Source: an uncultured Planctomycetaceae bacterium (GTDB taxonomy: Bacteria; Planctomycetota; Planctomycetia; Planctomycetales; Planctomycetaceae). From it: a DNA stretch of 48,131 bases. The stretch covers positions 1 to 48,131 of the forward strand of contig CAIOTJ010000605.1 in the NCBI GenBank assembly GCA_903861195.1, given 5' to 3'. Shown piece by piece: positions 9,826 to 17,636 of this stretch. The notes under the pieces are model-generated. The model saw only the letters and a program-made list of their open reading frames with translations. It had not been told where the DNA came from and ran no database searches. Numbering within the stretch: the stretch's first letter is position 1; each line of letters begins with the position of its first letter. A program made the position numbers and the translations under genes.

Positions 9826-10829
9826 CCGTTCTCAACTCCCTCTGTGGGTTGTGCCGTCCAGCGGGACAGCGCCTGTTCAATTTCCTTGCGGCGGGGCAGC
9901 GATGGCTGGGCACCCGCCCGGGTCACGCTGAGTGCCGCCGTGGCCGTGGCGAACCGCACCGCCGCGGTCAGCGGCTGCCCTTCCGCCAACGCCACCGCCA
10001 GGGCGCCGTTGAATGCATCCCCCGCCGCCGTGGCATCCACGGCCCGGACCGCCGGGGCCGACTGGCGGAATTCCAGATCCCCCACGGCCAGGCATCCTGC
10101 CGGTCCCAACGTGGCAATCACCGATCGACAGCCCCGATTTGTCAATTTTACGGCAGCCGCCCGCCAGCGGGAAGGGTCGTCCGCGGTACTCTTCGCGCCA
10201 GTCGGGGCCCCCTCCGCTTCCGACCCCCAAGTCTCCTCCGTCAACTGGCACAACTCGGTTTCATTCGGGGTCAGGATGTCGACCAGCGAGAGCAGGTTCC
10301 CCTCCAGGATCCCCCGGTCGGCCGGGGCAGGATTGAGTATGGTGATCAGTCCCTGCTCCCGAGCCCGTTCGAGCCCCCTCCGGACGGTCGGCAAGGGAAT
10401 TTCCAGGCTGGTCAGAAACACTTTGGCACCGGCAAACAGTTCGTCTGGCAGGGCATCGACATGGTCGGGAGAGAGCCGGGCATTCGCCCCCGAGGCGACG
10501 GAAATCAGGTTCTGACCGGCGGCGTCGACGAGGATCAGGGCGATGCCCGTGCTGGTCTGCGGGAACGTGATCAGCCCCGACAGTTCCAATCCCTCGCGGG
10601 TCAGTCCCTCCCGGGATTGGGTACCGAACGGGTCGTCCCCCACCCCCCCCACGAAGGCCACGGTTCCCGCGGCGGCACGGGCGGCGGCCACCGCCTGATT
10701 CGCCCCCTTCCCACCAGGCGCCTGCAGAAATTCGCCTCCGAGCACCGTTTCTCCCGGACCCGGTAGCCTGGGTCCATGGATGACAAGGTCCACATTCACC
10801 GAGCCCAGCACCAGCGTGGAAATGGACAT
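9822..10829 (-). CDS. rbsK: ribokinase (PfkB family carbohydrate kinase)
   Basis: A 335-residue PfkB-family kinase that phosphorylates D-ribose at O5. The N-terminal motif [20 protein letters not shown] and the [16 protein letters not shown] substrate/lid region (about 40-55) are ribokinase-like. The C-terminal anion hole and catalytic Asp lie in [14 protein letters not shown]; many ribokinases have Thr where this has Ala. Residues from NPAPAD and TPNETEL fit the family order. The start [10 protein letters not shown] (ATG 10829) is chosen over an upstream one because the family begins there. No ribose transporter or rbsD is next to it, although a decayed sugar ABC ATPase fragment sits at 33379-33558. 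It shares an operon with ettA, a partnership with no obvious metabolic logic. Confidence 0.9.
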   Translation of the reverse strand: MSISTLVLGSVNVDLVIHGPRLPGPGETVLGGEFLQAPGGKGANQAVAAARAAAGTVAFVGGVGDDPFGTQSREGLTREGLELSGLITFPQTSTGIALILVDAAGQNLISVASGANARLSPDHVDALPDELFAGAKVFLTSLEIPLPTVRRGLERAREQGLITILNPAPADRGILEGNLLSLVDILTPNETELCQLTEETWGSEAEGAPTGAKSTADDPSRWRAAAVKLTNRGCRSVIATLGPAGCLAVGDLEFRQSAPAVRAVDATAAGDAFNGALAVALAEGQPLTAAVRFATATAALSVTRAGAQPSLPRRKEIEQALSRWTAQPTEGVENG

Positions 10830-11182
10830 GGCAACCACTCTCTTGAGGAAAACAGCGGGTGTTTGGCAGTCCACCACTCCCAAACTCGCGAAATGTTGGA
10901 AGCTTGGGAACTCTGCAGCCGACCGCGACCCCCGGGGGAAAAATCCGCAAAATCCGCACCGATCAATCGCCGATCATACACGACACAGATCGGGAGCTAG
11001 CCCATCGGGGGCCATTCTGCCTGAACTGGCTGCCGGCTGGACCGAAACCCGGTCCATCTATGACGTCACGACTCGGACGATTGCGCAGGATGGCGAATTC
11101 AGGGTGAGAATTCGGCTTGAAGCGAATCGGACGAATCGGCTAGATTTCCAGCCCCTGTCACCCCAGACCTGATGGAACAGCC
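10830..11182. other. 353-base divergent intergenic region
   Basis: This lies between rbsK (minus) and the sulfotransferase (plus). It contains short direct repeats, two copies of AAATCCGC around 10941-10957 and two of CGATCA around 10960-10976, which could be regulatory. A possible promoter toward the right is listed separately. No convincing gene is present; the open frames here have no recognisable protein features. Confidence 0.5.
11117..11146 (+). promoter_or_regulatory. candidate promoter for the sulfotransferase gene
   Basis: TTGAAG (11117-11122) and TAGATT (11141-11146) are 18 bases apart, with the start codon 36 bases further on. Consensus matches are four or five of six per hexamer. 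Inference only. Confidence 0.3.
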
Positions 11183-12370
11183 GTGCCTAACTTTGGCGAC
11201 TGGATGCATACGACTTTCGGACCAGGATGGTTCGCGGGAATCAATGCCGGAGACTGGTTGAGGCTCCTCGTCCGCGAGCGGTTTTCGATCTCCCCGGCCT
11301 ATTGGCCCCGGGCGGCCTTTGTCTCGGGGCTGAGCGTCGTCACGTCGGCGTTCCAGACCGTTGAAGACCTGATGTACAAACGGCGTCTGAGGGACATTTC
11401 GATTCAGCCCCCGCTGTTTGTGTTGGGGCACATGCGCTCGGGGACCACCCACCTGCACAATCTGCTGTCGTTGGACCATCGGTTTGGCCATCCGACGATG
11501 TTTGAGGTGAATTTCCCGCAGTCTTATCTGTTGGCCGAGCGGGCTTTCTCGTGGGCCATGGAGTTGACCATGCCCTCGTCGCGCCCGATGGACAACATGT
11601 CGGTCGGGGCTGACTCTCCCCAGGAGGACGAGTGGGCCATGGTGGTGATGACGCAGAAATCCCCCTACATGGGCTGGTCGTTCCCGCACAGCATCCGGAA
11701 CTACGAGAAGTATTGGACGCTCAACGACGCCAGCCCGGCCGACCGTGAGGAATGGCAGGAGAGTCTGCTGTACTTCTGCCGCAAGCTGCAGTGGACGCAC
11801 AAACGGCCCCTCGTTTTGAAGTCACCGGCCCACACCGCCCGGGTCCGCTGGTTGCTGCCGATTTTCCCGCAGGCCCGTTTTGTGCACGTGCACCGCAATC
11901 CGTACGAGGTGTTCCGCTCAACCCAGCGGCTGTGGCAGAAGATTCGCCCGTTCAGCCAGCTGCAGCAGCCCCGGGACTTGCACCTCGACGACGAACGCAT
12001 CTTCGCCTGCTACCGCGAGATGCACCGTCAGTACTTCGCCGACCGCGACAGTATTCCGTCCGGCCACCTCTGCGAGGTGCGATTTGAAGACCTCGAGCGG
12101 CGTCCCCTGGTGACGTTGCAGAAGATCTACGAAGACCTCGGTCTGCCCGATTTTTCCGAAGTGAAGCCCCGGTTCGAGGAATACCTCGAGCAGACCGCGG
12201 GTTATCAGAAAAACAAGCACAAGCCGCTCCCCGCCGACCAGATCCGCCGCATCAATTCCGAGTGGCGAGAGTCATTTGAAAACTGGGGGTACAGGATGGA
12301 AGAGCCTGTCGAGTCCGGTCATCCGGCCGCCGCAGGGCTGGAAGCCGAGGGCAGGCCTGCGGCGGCTTGA
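11183..12370 (+). CDS. sulfotransferase family protein (PAPS-dependent)
   Basis: A 395-residue protein of the bacterial Sulfotransfer_3 type, which moves sulfate from PAPS to a hydroxyl or amine on a lipid, sugar or peptide. The 5'-phosphosulfate loop is GHMRSGTTHLHNLL (about residues 81-94) and the 3'-phosphate motif is in VHVHRNPYEVFRSTQRLW (about 232-249). The helix with VLKSPAHTARVRWLLPIFPQ between them is usual for the family. Hydrophobic stretches at the N-terminus (about residues 38-55) may make it membrane-associated. The start is GTG 11183; ATG at 11204 is an alternative. The last 52 bases overlap the end of the convergent methyltransferase gene, and the C-terminal tail rich in Ala and Gly is not conserved-looking. 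The acceptor is unknown; the neighbouring lipid genes make a polar lipid conceivable. Confidence 0.85.
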   Translation: MPNFGDWMHTTFGPGWFAGINAGDWLRLLVRERFSISPAYWPRAAFVSGLSVVTSAFQTVEDLMYKRRLRDISIQPPLFVLGHMRSGTTHLHNLLSLDHRFGHPTMFEVNFPQSYLLAERAFSWAMELTMPSSRPMDNMSVGADSPQEDEWAMVVMTQKSPYMGWSFPHSIRNYEKYWTLNDASPADREEWQESLLYFCRKLQWTHKRPLVLKSPAHTARVRWLLPIFPQARFVHVHRNPYEVFRSTQRLWQKIRPFSQLQQPRDLHLDDERIFACYREMHRQYFADRDSIPSGHLCEVRFEDLERRPLVTLQKIYEDLGLPDFSEVKPRFEEYLEQTAGYQKNKHKPLPADQIRRINSEWRESFENWGYRMEEPVESGHPAAAGLEAEGRPAAA

Positions 12371-13098
12371 GAGTTCTCTCCCTTGCGGCCCACAAACAGA
12401 TAGTACGGTGCCCGCCACAGGGGGACGTACGGAATCGGTGCCAGCCGCTCCTCCAGCCGCACCATCTCGAACCGTCTCCGCAGGTAGGGAATGTGGTCCC
12501 GACTGGGATGCACATTGTCGGTCGCGAACCAGACCGGCAACAGCGAGCGAGTGAACCACCCGTGCCGTGTCTCTGCCGGCTCGGGATACTTCCGCGACAC
12601 GAAAAAGTCGACCACCGCAATCTGCCCCCCGGGGCGGAGGTTCTGATACGCCCGGTCAATGGCGGCGAACCAGTCGGGAATCATCGTCAGCGAATACGAG
12701 AACGTCACCAGGTCGACCGGTTGGTTGGCGGTATGGGTCGTGGCGTCTCCGCCGACCACCGCGACGTTCCGCCACCCTCGGCTCGCGACACGCCGGCGGC
12801 ACTGCTCCAGCAGTGGTTCGCAGAGATCGACCACAGTCACGTCGGCACAGGTGTCGCGCCAGGGAGCGTGTTCGAGATTGGCTCCGGTCCCGCCCCCCAT
12901 GTCGAGCCACCGGCTCCCGGGAGCCACCGCCAGCGAAGCCAGCAGTTCCTCGCGTCCGTACAACAGGCGGCGGCGAAAATCGTCGTAGTCGGAGGCCTGA
13001 CCGGCGTAGAAGCTCGCCAGCCGCTCGGCATGCGTCTCACCCCGGACCGGTGCCAGTGCCAGGTGCCACAACACGCGCAGATCCCGCCCCATCGACAT
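12319..13098 (-). CDS. btaB: BtaB-like SAM-dependent methyltransferase (betaine lipid headgroup N-methylation)
   Basis: A 259-residue class I methyltransferase. Motif I is WLDMGGGTGANLEH (about 64-77), motif II is in VTVVDLCEPLLEQC, and motif IV-like is DLVTFSYSLTMIPDW. The C-terminal part, with VDFFVSRKYPEP and WFATDNVHPSRDHIPYL, is the pattern seen in BtaB, which adds three methyl groups to diacylglyceryl-homoserine to make DGTS. The assignment rests strongly on position: it starts 13 bases after the btaA-like gene. ATG 13098 has AGAGGG seven bases upstream on its strand; an ATG two codons later is possible. The 3' end overlaps the sulfotransferase gene on the other strand. The acidic Ser/Ala tail may be dispensable. 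Confidence 0.83.
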   Translation of the reverse strand: MSMGRDLRVLWHLALAPVRGETHAERLASFYAGQASDYDDFRRRLLYGREELLASLAVAPGSRWLDMGGGTGANLEHAPWRDTCADVTVVDLCEPLLEQCRRRVASRGWRNVAVVGGDATTHTANQPVDLVTFSYSLTMIPDWFAAIDRAYQNLRPGGQIAVVDFFVSRKYPEPAETRHGWFTRSLLPVWFATDNVHPSRDHIPYLRRRFEMVRLEERLAPIPYVPLWRAPYYLFVGRKGENSQAAAGLPSASSPAAAG

Positions 13099-13111
13099 CA
13101 GAGACCCTCTT

Positions 13112-14308
13112 TCACGCCTGCAGATGCGCGATGCTGAATGACCCGTAGGTGTGCACCCGATCCAGCGGATGCAGCCGGTTCGCCAGGTCGCGGTCATACC
13201 GCAGCAGGTCTCCCACCCGGGTCGGGCACCCATCCCGCTGCACAATCACAGGATCGACAAACGCCGTCTCTGTCCCCCCCGACCGCCACAAGAACCGGGC
13301 GTTGGGGGCTGCCCGCTCGAGCAGTTGCTGCCACTCGGCCTGCAGCAGGTCTTGCCGCCAGGCGCTCATCCAGTCCATGTGGTCCAGCAGCACGAATCGG
13401 TCGACCGGGGCCGTCTGTTCCTTCAAAAACCCGGCCACCGAGTTGGTGTGTACCCGCACCCGATCAGCCAGACCAGCCTTGAGCCGGGAGAAATTCTGCG
13501 GACGCAGGTATTCGGGACAGCAGTCGTGCGTGTAGTGCCCGGTCAGGTAGACCCGCCAGAAGTAGTTGTCGTGCAGGGGCAGCCGGGTGAAGACCGTCTC
13601 GACACAGTCTTCAATGAACCCGGCGATTCCCTGCTCGTGATACCGCTCGACCTGTTGCCGCTGCGCCCGCGGCACTCCCAGCAACGAGAGGGTGGTGTCG
13701 CGGGCCACCATCCACTTCACGGGGCGGCTCCACAACACGGGCTTGATCTCGCGCAGGTAGATCTCTTCCTGCTGCTCGACCGACTGGGCGGAAAGCAGCC
13801 GCTCGACCTGGTCGCGGATTCCCAGCACGCGGTCGGCGAACTGGTTGGCCTTGCGGGCGAAGTAACCTGCCGTCCCTCGGAAATAGAACGAAGAACGTCC
13901 CGGGCCCCGGCGGAAAAACTCGATGTGCTTGTCCCAATAGCGGCGGGCGAACCCCTCCAGCCTGGGACGCAGTGCGTCGTGGTACAGCTCGCGGTGATGC
14001 ACGGCCGAGCCGTGGCCAAACAGGCTGAAGAAATCGGTGTGGTCGAGGGCGGCAATCCCGGCGAGCTTGAGCTGCAACAGGGCGTTTTGACGGGGGTTCA
14101 CATCCACACAGTGCACCACCCGCGGTTCCTGCAGCGCATAGTCGAGCGCGTTGCACCCCGCCGAGGTGATCACCAGCACGGCGTGGTCGGGCCCCAGTTC
14201 CAGGGCCTCGCGGTCAATCCGGGGGTCTTCCCAGCAGGTGTTGTAGACCAGGTTGCGGCCATGCACCCATTGGAAGCAGGCGTTGCTGAGGCGGTCGGGA
14301 ATTCGCAT
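13112..14308 (-). CDS. btaA: BtaA-like S-adenosylmethionine:diacylglycerol 3-amino-3-carboxypropyltransferase (DUF3419)
   Basis: A 398-residue DUF3419 protein. BtaA transfers the 3-amino-3-carboxypropyl group of SAM to diacylglycerol, giving diacylglyceryl-homoserine, the first step of DGTS synthesis. Features seen are VYNTCWEDPRIDREALEL near the N-terminus, the SAM-binding-like VLVITSAGCNALDYAL (about 45-60) and VHCVDVNPRQNALLQLK (about 65-81). Downstream are ALFRRGP-like aromatic segments, CCPEYLRP and a C-terminal VLLDHMDWMSAWRQ followed by RFLWRSGGTE. All of these are characteristic of BtaA and the BtaA half of algal BTA1. It sits between plcP and btaB on one strand, the order expected for a lipid-remodelling operon. 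The stop is 13 bases from the btaB start. Confidence 0.9.
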   Translation of the reverse strand: MRIPDRLSNACFQWVHGRNLVYNTCWEDPRIDREALELGPDHAVLVITSAGCNALDYALQEPRVVHCVDVNPRQNALLQLKLAGIAALDHTDFFSLFGHGSAVHHRELYHDALRPRLEGFARRYWDKHIEFFRRGPGRSSFYFRGTAGYFARKANQFADRVLGIRDQVERLLSAQSVEQQEEIYLREIKPVLWSRPVKWMVARDTTLSLLGVPRAQRQQVERYHEQGIAGFIEDCVETVFTRLPLHDNYFWRVYLTGHYTHDCCPEYLRPQNFSRLKAGLADRVRVHTNSVAGFLKEQTAPVDRFVLLDHMDWMSAWRQDLLQAEWQQLLERAAPNARFLWRSGGTETAFVDPVIVQRDGCPTRVGDLLRYDRDLANRLHPLDRVHTYGSFSIAHLQA

Positions 14309-14356
14309 GCGATCGGGTCCTGGAAGAGCTCGGCAAGTCGGGGGAGATCAGCGCTG

Positions 14357-15238
14357 TTACGAAGGGGAGAGCTCCTTGGCCGAACCGGGTCCCACTGACA
14401 CGGGAGCAGGACCACTCACTCCACTCTCCAACACCTCGCGAATGTTTGCAAGCTCGCCAATGGGACGGCGTGCGCCGCGGAAAACCCCGGAGTGTTCCCG
14501 CACCCTTCCATGCCAGGGACGATGGAGCAACTCCAGTGTGCCATCCCCATGCTCGACCAGTGCCGTGCAGCTCTCAACCCAGTCGCCGGTGTTGTAATAG
14601 TCGACGCCTTCCCGCCGGCTGATCCGCGGTGTGTGGATGTGCCCGCAGACGACACCGGCGCAGCCCCGGTCGGCCGCATGCTGGGTGATGAGCGTCTCGA
14701 AGTTGCTGACGAAGCTGGTCGCTTGCTTGACCCGCCGCTTGATCGCTGCCGACAGGGACCAGTACTCCATTCCCAGCCGGCGCCGAACGCCGTTGAAGAC
14801 AATGTTCATTCCCAGCAGCAGGTTGTAGCCGGTATCCCCCAGATGCGCCAGCCACGGGGCATGCCGGACCGCCGTGTCGAACTGGTCGCCGTGCATCACC
14901 AGTAATCGTCGGCCGTCGGCTGTGTGATGCACCAGTTCATCGGCAATCTGGATGCTCCCCAGATCGTGCAGGTAACACCGCAGGAATTCGTCGTGGTTTC
15001 CCGGGGTATAGTAAACCCGGGTTCCCCGCTTCATCAGGCCCACGATATGCCGCAGCAGGTATGTGTAGGTGTCGGTCCAGTACCACCCCCGTCGCAGTCG
15101 CCAGCCGTCGATGATGTCTCCCACCAGATAGAGGTGCTCGGGCTCGTGCCCACGGAGGAACTGCAGCAGGGCGGCGGCATGGGTGTACCGGCAGCCCAGA
15201 TGAACATCGCTGACGAAAATCGACCGAATCGAACTCAT
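14357..15238 (-). CDS. plcP: PlcP-like phospholipase C / UDP-2,3-diacylglucosamine diphosphatase-family metallophosphoesterase
   Basis: A 293-residue calcineurin-like phosphoesterase. Metal-binding motifs are in order: SDVHLG (about residue 9), GDIIDGWRLRRGWYW (about 40-54), TPGNHDEFLRCYL, MHGDQFD and VCGHIHTPRI. The RRRLGMEYWSLSA and INTGDW-like YYNTGDWVESCTALVEH stretches are the signature of the PlcP branch, which in Sinorhizobium hydrolyses phosphatidylcholine and phosphatidylethanolamine to diacylglycerol and phospho-headgroup under phosphate starvation. The alternative, an LpxH-type enzyme of lipid A synthesis, is less likely because of these motifs and the adjacent btaA and btaB. ATG 15238 has GAGG five bases upstream. 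The frame extends further upstream but without conserved sequence. Confidence 0.86.
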   Translation of the reverse strand: MSSIRSIFVSDVHLGCRYTHAAALLQFLRGHEPEHLYLVGDIIDGWRLRRGWYWTDTYTYLLRHIVGLMKRGTRVYYTPGNHDEFLRCYLHDLGSIQIADELVHHTADGRRLLVMHGDQFDTAVRHAPWLAHLGDTGYNLLLGMNIVFNGVRRRLGMEYWSLSAAIKRRVKQATSFVSNFETLITQHAADRGCAGVVCGHIHTPRISRREGVDYYNTGDWVESCTALVEHGDGTLELLHRPWHGRVREHSGVFRGARRPIGELANIREVLESGVSGPAPVSVGPGSAKELSPS

Positions 15239-15322
15239 CGGGACCTCGCGCTGTGAGACAACTGGCGACCCGGGATCGAGCCACTTCCCGCGGACAGTTG
15301 TCACAGGTTTTCCCCAGGACCT

Positions 15323-15340
15323 GTGAAGATCTGATGACAT
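15323..15340 (-). promoter_or_regulatory. weak Pho-box-like site upstream of plcP
   Basis: On the minus strand ATGTCAT, four bases and TCTTCAC resemble the two 7-base half-sites of a PhoB box (CTGTCAT, 4 bases, CTGTCAC). The first half matches at six of seven positions, the second at four of seven. It lies 85 bases before the plcP start. A further CTGTGAC and CTGTCC on the same strand stand closer to the gene. A 7-base inverted repeat, TCACAGG/CCTGTGA (15301-15307 and 15320-15326), overlaps the zone. Expected biology supports it; the match itself is weak. Confidence 0.25.
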
Positions 15341-15521
15341 CTGTTGGAAATCCTCTGGAACATGGGGGCGGGCCCGCCGCGGCGTGTGATTGACCGTTCT
15401 CCGCCGATCCCGTAACGTGAGAAGAGCCAGTGGGTTGGGTTCCATTCCCGGCTGGCGGAGGACGGGTGGCCTGCAGAGGCCCGTCCTGAAACGAGTGGAA
15501 TGACGACCAAGCGAGGCACGC

Positions 15522-16037
15522 GTGTCACCCCGTCGATCGGATCGAGCTGGCGAAGACGCCGGTGGAGGCCAGGGAGTGGAGGAATTGACTGGTCGGGCCC
15601 GGGCCTGGCCCACCCTCATCCAGTTCGCCGTCTTCGTCGAGAACCGGGTAGGGCGGCTGCACTCTCTGATGCGGCACCTCGAAAGCCATGCCGTGCGGAT
15701 CGTGGCGATCTCAATTGCCAACAGTGTCGACTGCGCGATCGTCCGGCTGATGGTGAACGACACCGACCGCGGCCGGGAGATCCTGGAACTCTCGCGGTTT
15801 CCCTTTGCCGAGATCGAGTTGGTGGGAGTGGAACTTCCCGAGGGGGATCAGCCTTTCCTGCAGGTCTTTTTGGCCCTGCTTCAGGCCGAAGTGAACGTGC
15901 AATACACCTACCCGCTGTTGTACCGGCGGGGCCAGGGTGCCATCGCCCTGTATGTCGACGATGTCGACCAGGCGGTGGCGGTCTTGAAGAACCGGGGCCT
16001 GAAAGTCATTACCGAAAGCGACCTGCTGCTCGATTGA
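15522..16037 (+). CDS. tandem ACT-domain protein (regulatory; acetolactate-synthase small-subunit-like)
   Basis: A 171-residue protein. After a charged, poorly conserved N-terminus, residues 29-95 (TLIQFAVFVENRVGRLHSLM, VRIVAISIANSVDCAIVRLM) form an ACT domain, the amino-acid-binding regulatory fold. Residues 97-170, containing GVELPEGDQPFLQVFLALLQ, VNVQYTYPLL and a conserved-looking aliphatic strand GAIALYVDDVDQAV, form a second one. Such proteins are sometimes annotated as acetolactate synthase small subunit (IlvH/IlvN) but lack its C-terminal domain, and no ilv gene is close. The likely role is sensing an amino acid and controlling a partner enzyme. GTG 15522 is the longest start; GTG 15576 would remove most of the unconserved N-terminus. 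It is divergent from plcP. Confidence 0.75.
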   Translation: MSPRRSDRAGEDAGGGQGVEELTGRARAWPTLIQFAVFVENRVGRLHSLMRHLESHAVRIVAISIANSVDCAIVRLMVNDTDRGREILELSRFPFAEIELVGVELPEGDQPFLQVFLALLQAEVNVQYTYPLLYRRGQGAIALYVDDVDQAVAVLKNRGLKVITESDLLLD

Positions 16038-16214
16038 GACGCTCCCAAACAGTTGAGACGCTGCCGCCGGGAGTGTGGCGTGACCCGCCGGTTCGCACTG
16101 AGGCGGAGGCAGGCTTGTCCAATCCGTCAGCCAGCAGCGAACTTTTTGACGCTCTCGGGCCGCTCTCAGTGCGTCAATCTGCCCAGGGCGACCTGCCCCT
16201 TGTCGCCGTCCACT

Positions 16215-17381
16215 TCACGGACGGGCCGCGTTACGCCTCCACCTGGCCGCATCCGCCGGGCGGCCGAGTTGGTCGCAGAGTTTGGCGAGTTCCAGGCGGA
16301 GTGGTCCGTTGTCCGGCTCGGCCAACGCCTGCGTCGCCAGTTGGTCGTGCCGGTCGTGGAGGGTTTTCGAGGTGATCAATCGCTCGGCCTCGGCCTTGGC
16401 CTGGTCGGTCTCTCCCACCATTTGGCAGGCACGGATCAACTGGTTGCGGGCCACGAGATTGTGCGGATCGCGCGCGAGCACCCCCTGCAGTCGTTGCCGG
16501 GCCGCAGCCCCCCGCCCCTCGTCGAGATCGAGCATCGCCCCCAACAGGGCCACCCCCTCCAGTTGCGAAGCCGATTGCTGCAGCCGGTTCCAGATGGCCT
16601 GGGCGGCTGCGGTCTCTCCCAACCCGCGCAAGGCCTCGATCTGCACCAATTGCTGACGGGGACTCTCGGGAACCTGCCGGACCACTTCGAGCGCCTCGGC
16701 AAATTCTTTCTGAAACACCAGGCATTGCGCGAGTTCCCGCCGCAGTTCGTCGCGCACCTCGTCGGGAGGTGCCCGGTTGAGCGCCAGACGGTAGTGCCGA
16801 ATGGCGTCGTCATACTGCCGGAAATCCTGCACGTAGGTCAGCGCCATCAGCCGGTGGGGCAGAAAGTCGTCGGGGGCGAGCTGCGACGCCCGGTCGAGAG
16901 CGGCCATCGCCGGGTTCAACTGCCCGCTGTCGTACAGAATCGTCGCCACCCAGCGGTGGACATCGGCCTCGTTGGGAAAGTCGGCGTCCAGCCGGGCGAA
17001 CAGCGCGTCGGCGTCGGCCAGTCGCCCCGCCTGATACAGCGCTTCTCCCAGCCAGAGTTGATGCACCAGGCGTTGGTCGCCCTGGGGTTCAATCGATGCC
17101 AGAAACAACAGCGCCGCATCGACCTCTCCTTTTCGCAAGCGGTCGGCTCCTGCCAGCAGCCGATGCTCATCACGCCAGGCACGATCGTGTTCGAGCCGTT
17201 CGAGCAGTGGACGCAACTCGGTCTGGGCCGGCCCCCGCCGCAGTTCCTGCAGGGCGGACTGGACCTGATGGGCCAGCTGCTGCTGATCCCGGCGATGCTG
17301 GATGCGCCACCAGCCGCCGCCAGCCGCCGCCAGGATCAGCAATCCGGCGATCAACCAGGCAGTGTGAGTGCGAGCAGGCAT
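16215..17381 (-). CDS. membrane-anchored tetratricopeptide repeat protein
   Basis: A 388-residue protein with one N-terminal membrane segment (AWLIAGLLILAAAGGGWW, about residues 8-25) and then a periplasm- or outside-facing solenoid of TPRs. Readable repeats include ALLFLASIEPQGDQRLVHQL, LGEALYQAGRLADADALFAR, WVATILYDSGQLNPAMAALD, HRLMALTYVQDFRQYDDAIR and LAQCLVFQKEFAEALEVV. The C-terminal repeat NLVARNQLIRACQMVGETDQ is followed by LAKLCDQLGRPADAARW. TPR proteins act as protein-protein scaffolds; no enzyme domain is seen. It faces a CRTAC1-type gene across a 255-base gap, a pairing that recurs in planctomycetes and suggests that they work together at the cell surface. Confidence 0.8.
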   Translation of the reverse strand: MPARTHTAWLIAGLLILAAAGGGWWRIQHRRDQQQLAHQVQSALQELRRGPAQTELRPLLERLEHDRAWRDEHRLLAGADRLRKGEVDAALLFLASIEPQGDQRLVHQLWLGEALYQAGRLADADALFARLDADFPNEADVHRWVATILYDSGQLNPAMAALDRASQLAPDDFLPHRLMALTYVQDFRQYDDAIRHYRLALNRAPPDEVRDELRRELAQCLVFQKEFAEALEVVRQVPESPRQQLVQIEALRGLGETAAAQAIWNRLQQSASQLEGVALLGAMLDLDEGRGAAARQRLQGVLARDPHNLVARNQLIRACQMVGETDQAKAEAERLITSKTLHDRHDQLATQALAEPDNGPLRLELAKLCDQLGRPADAARWRRNAARP

Positions 17382-17636
17382 GCGGAATGATCGGAAAAGG
17401 GGACGGAACCAAGACGTGTTGATGTGACGGGAACTGGAGCTCGTCGCGCAGCAGCCGTTGACCGGTTGAGTTTATCCAGACCCTTGCCGATTCAGCCATT
17501 CGCTTGAGGTCCCACACCTCGTCGGCATCGCCGAACGGGTTTGCAAGACAGGAAAGCGGCCCGGGATTTGCATTCCCCCAGTCGTTGTGCCACAGTCCGT
17601 GGTGTCCCTGCCGATTGGCTGTTCCCCAGGTCTGCC

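Noticed and set aside
9538-10766. Two long open frames on the plus strand
   Set aside because: Antisense shadows of ettA and rbsK; low-complexity protein sequence.
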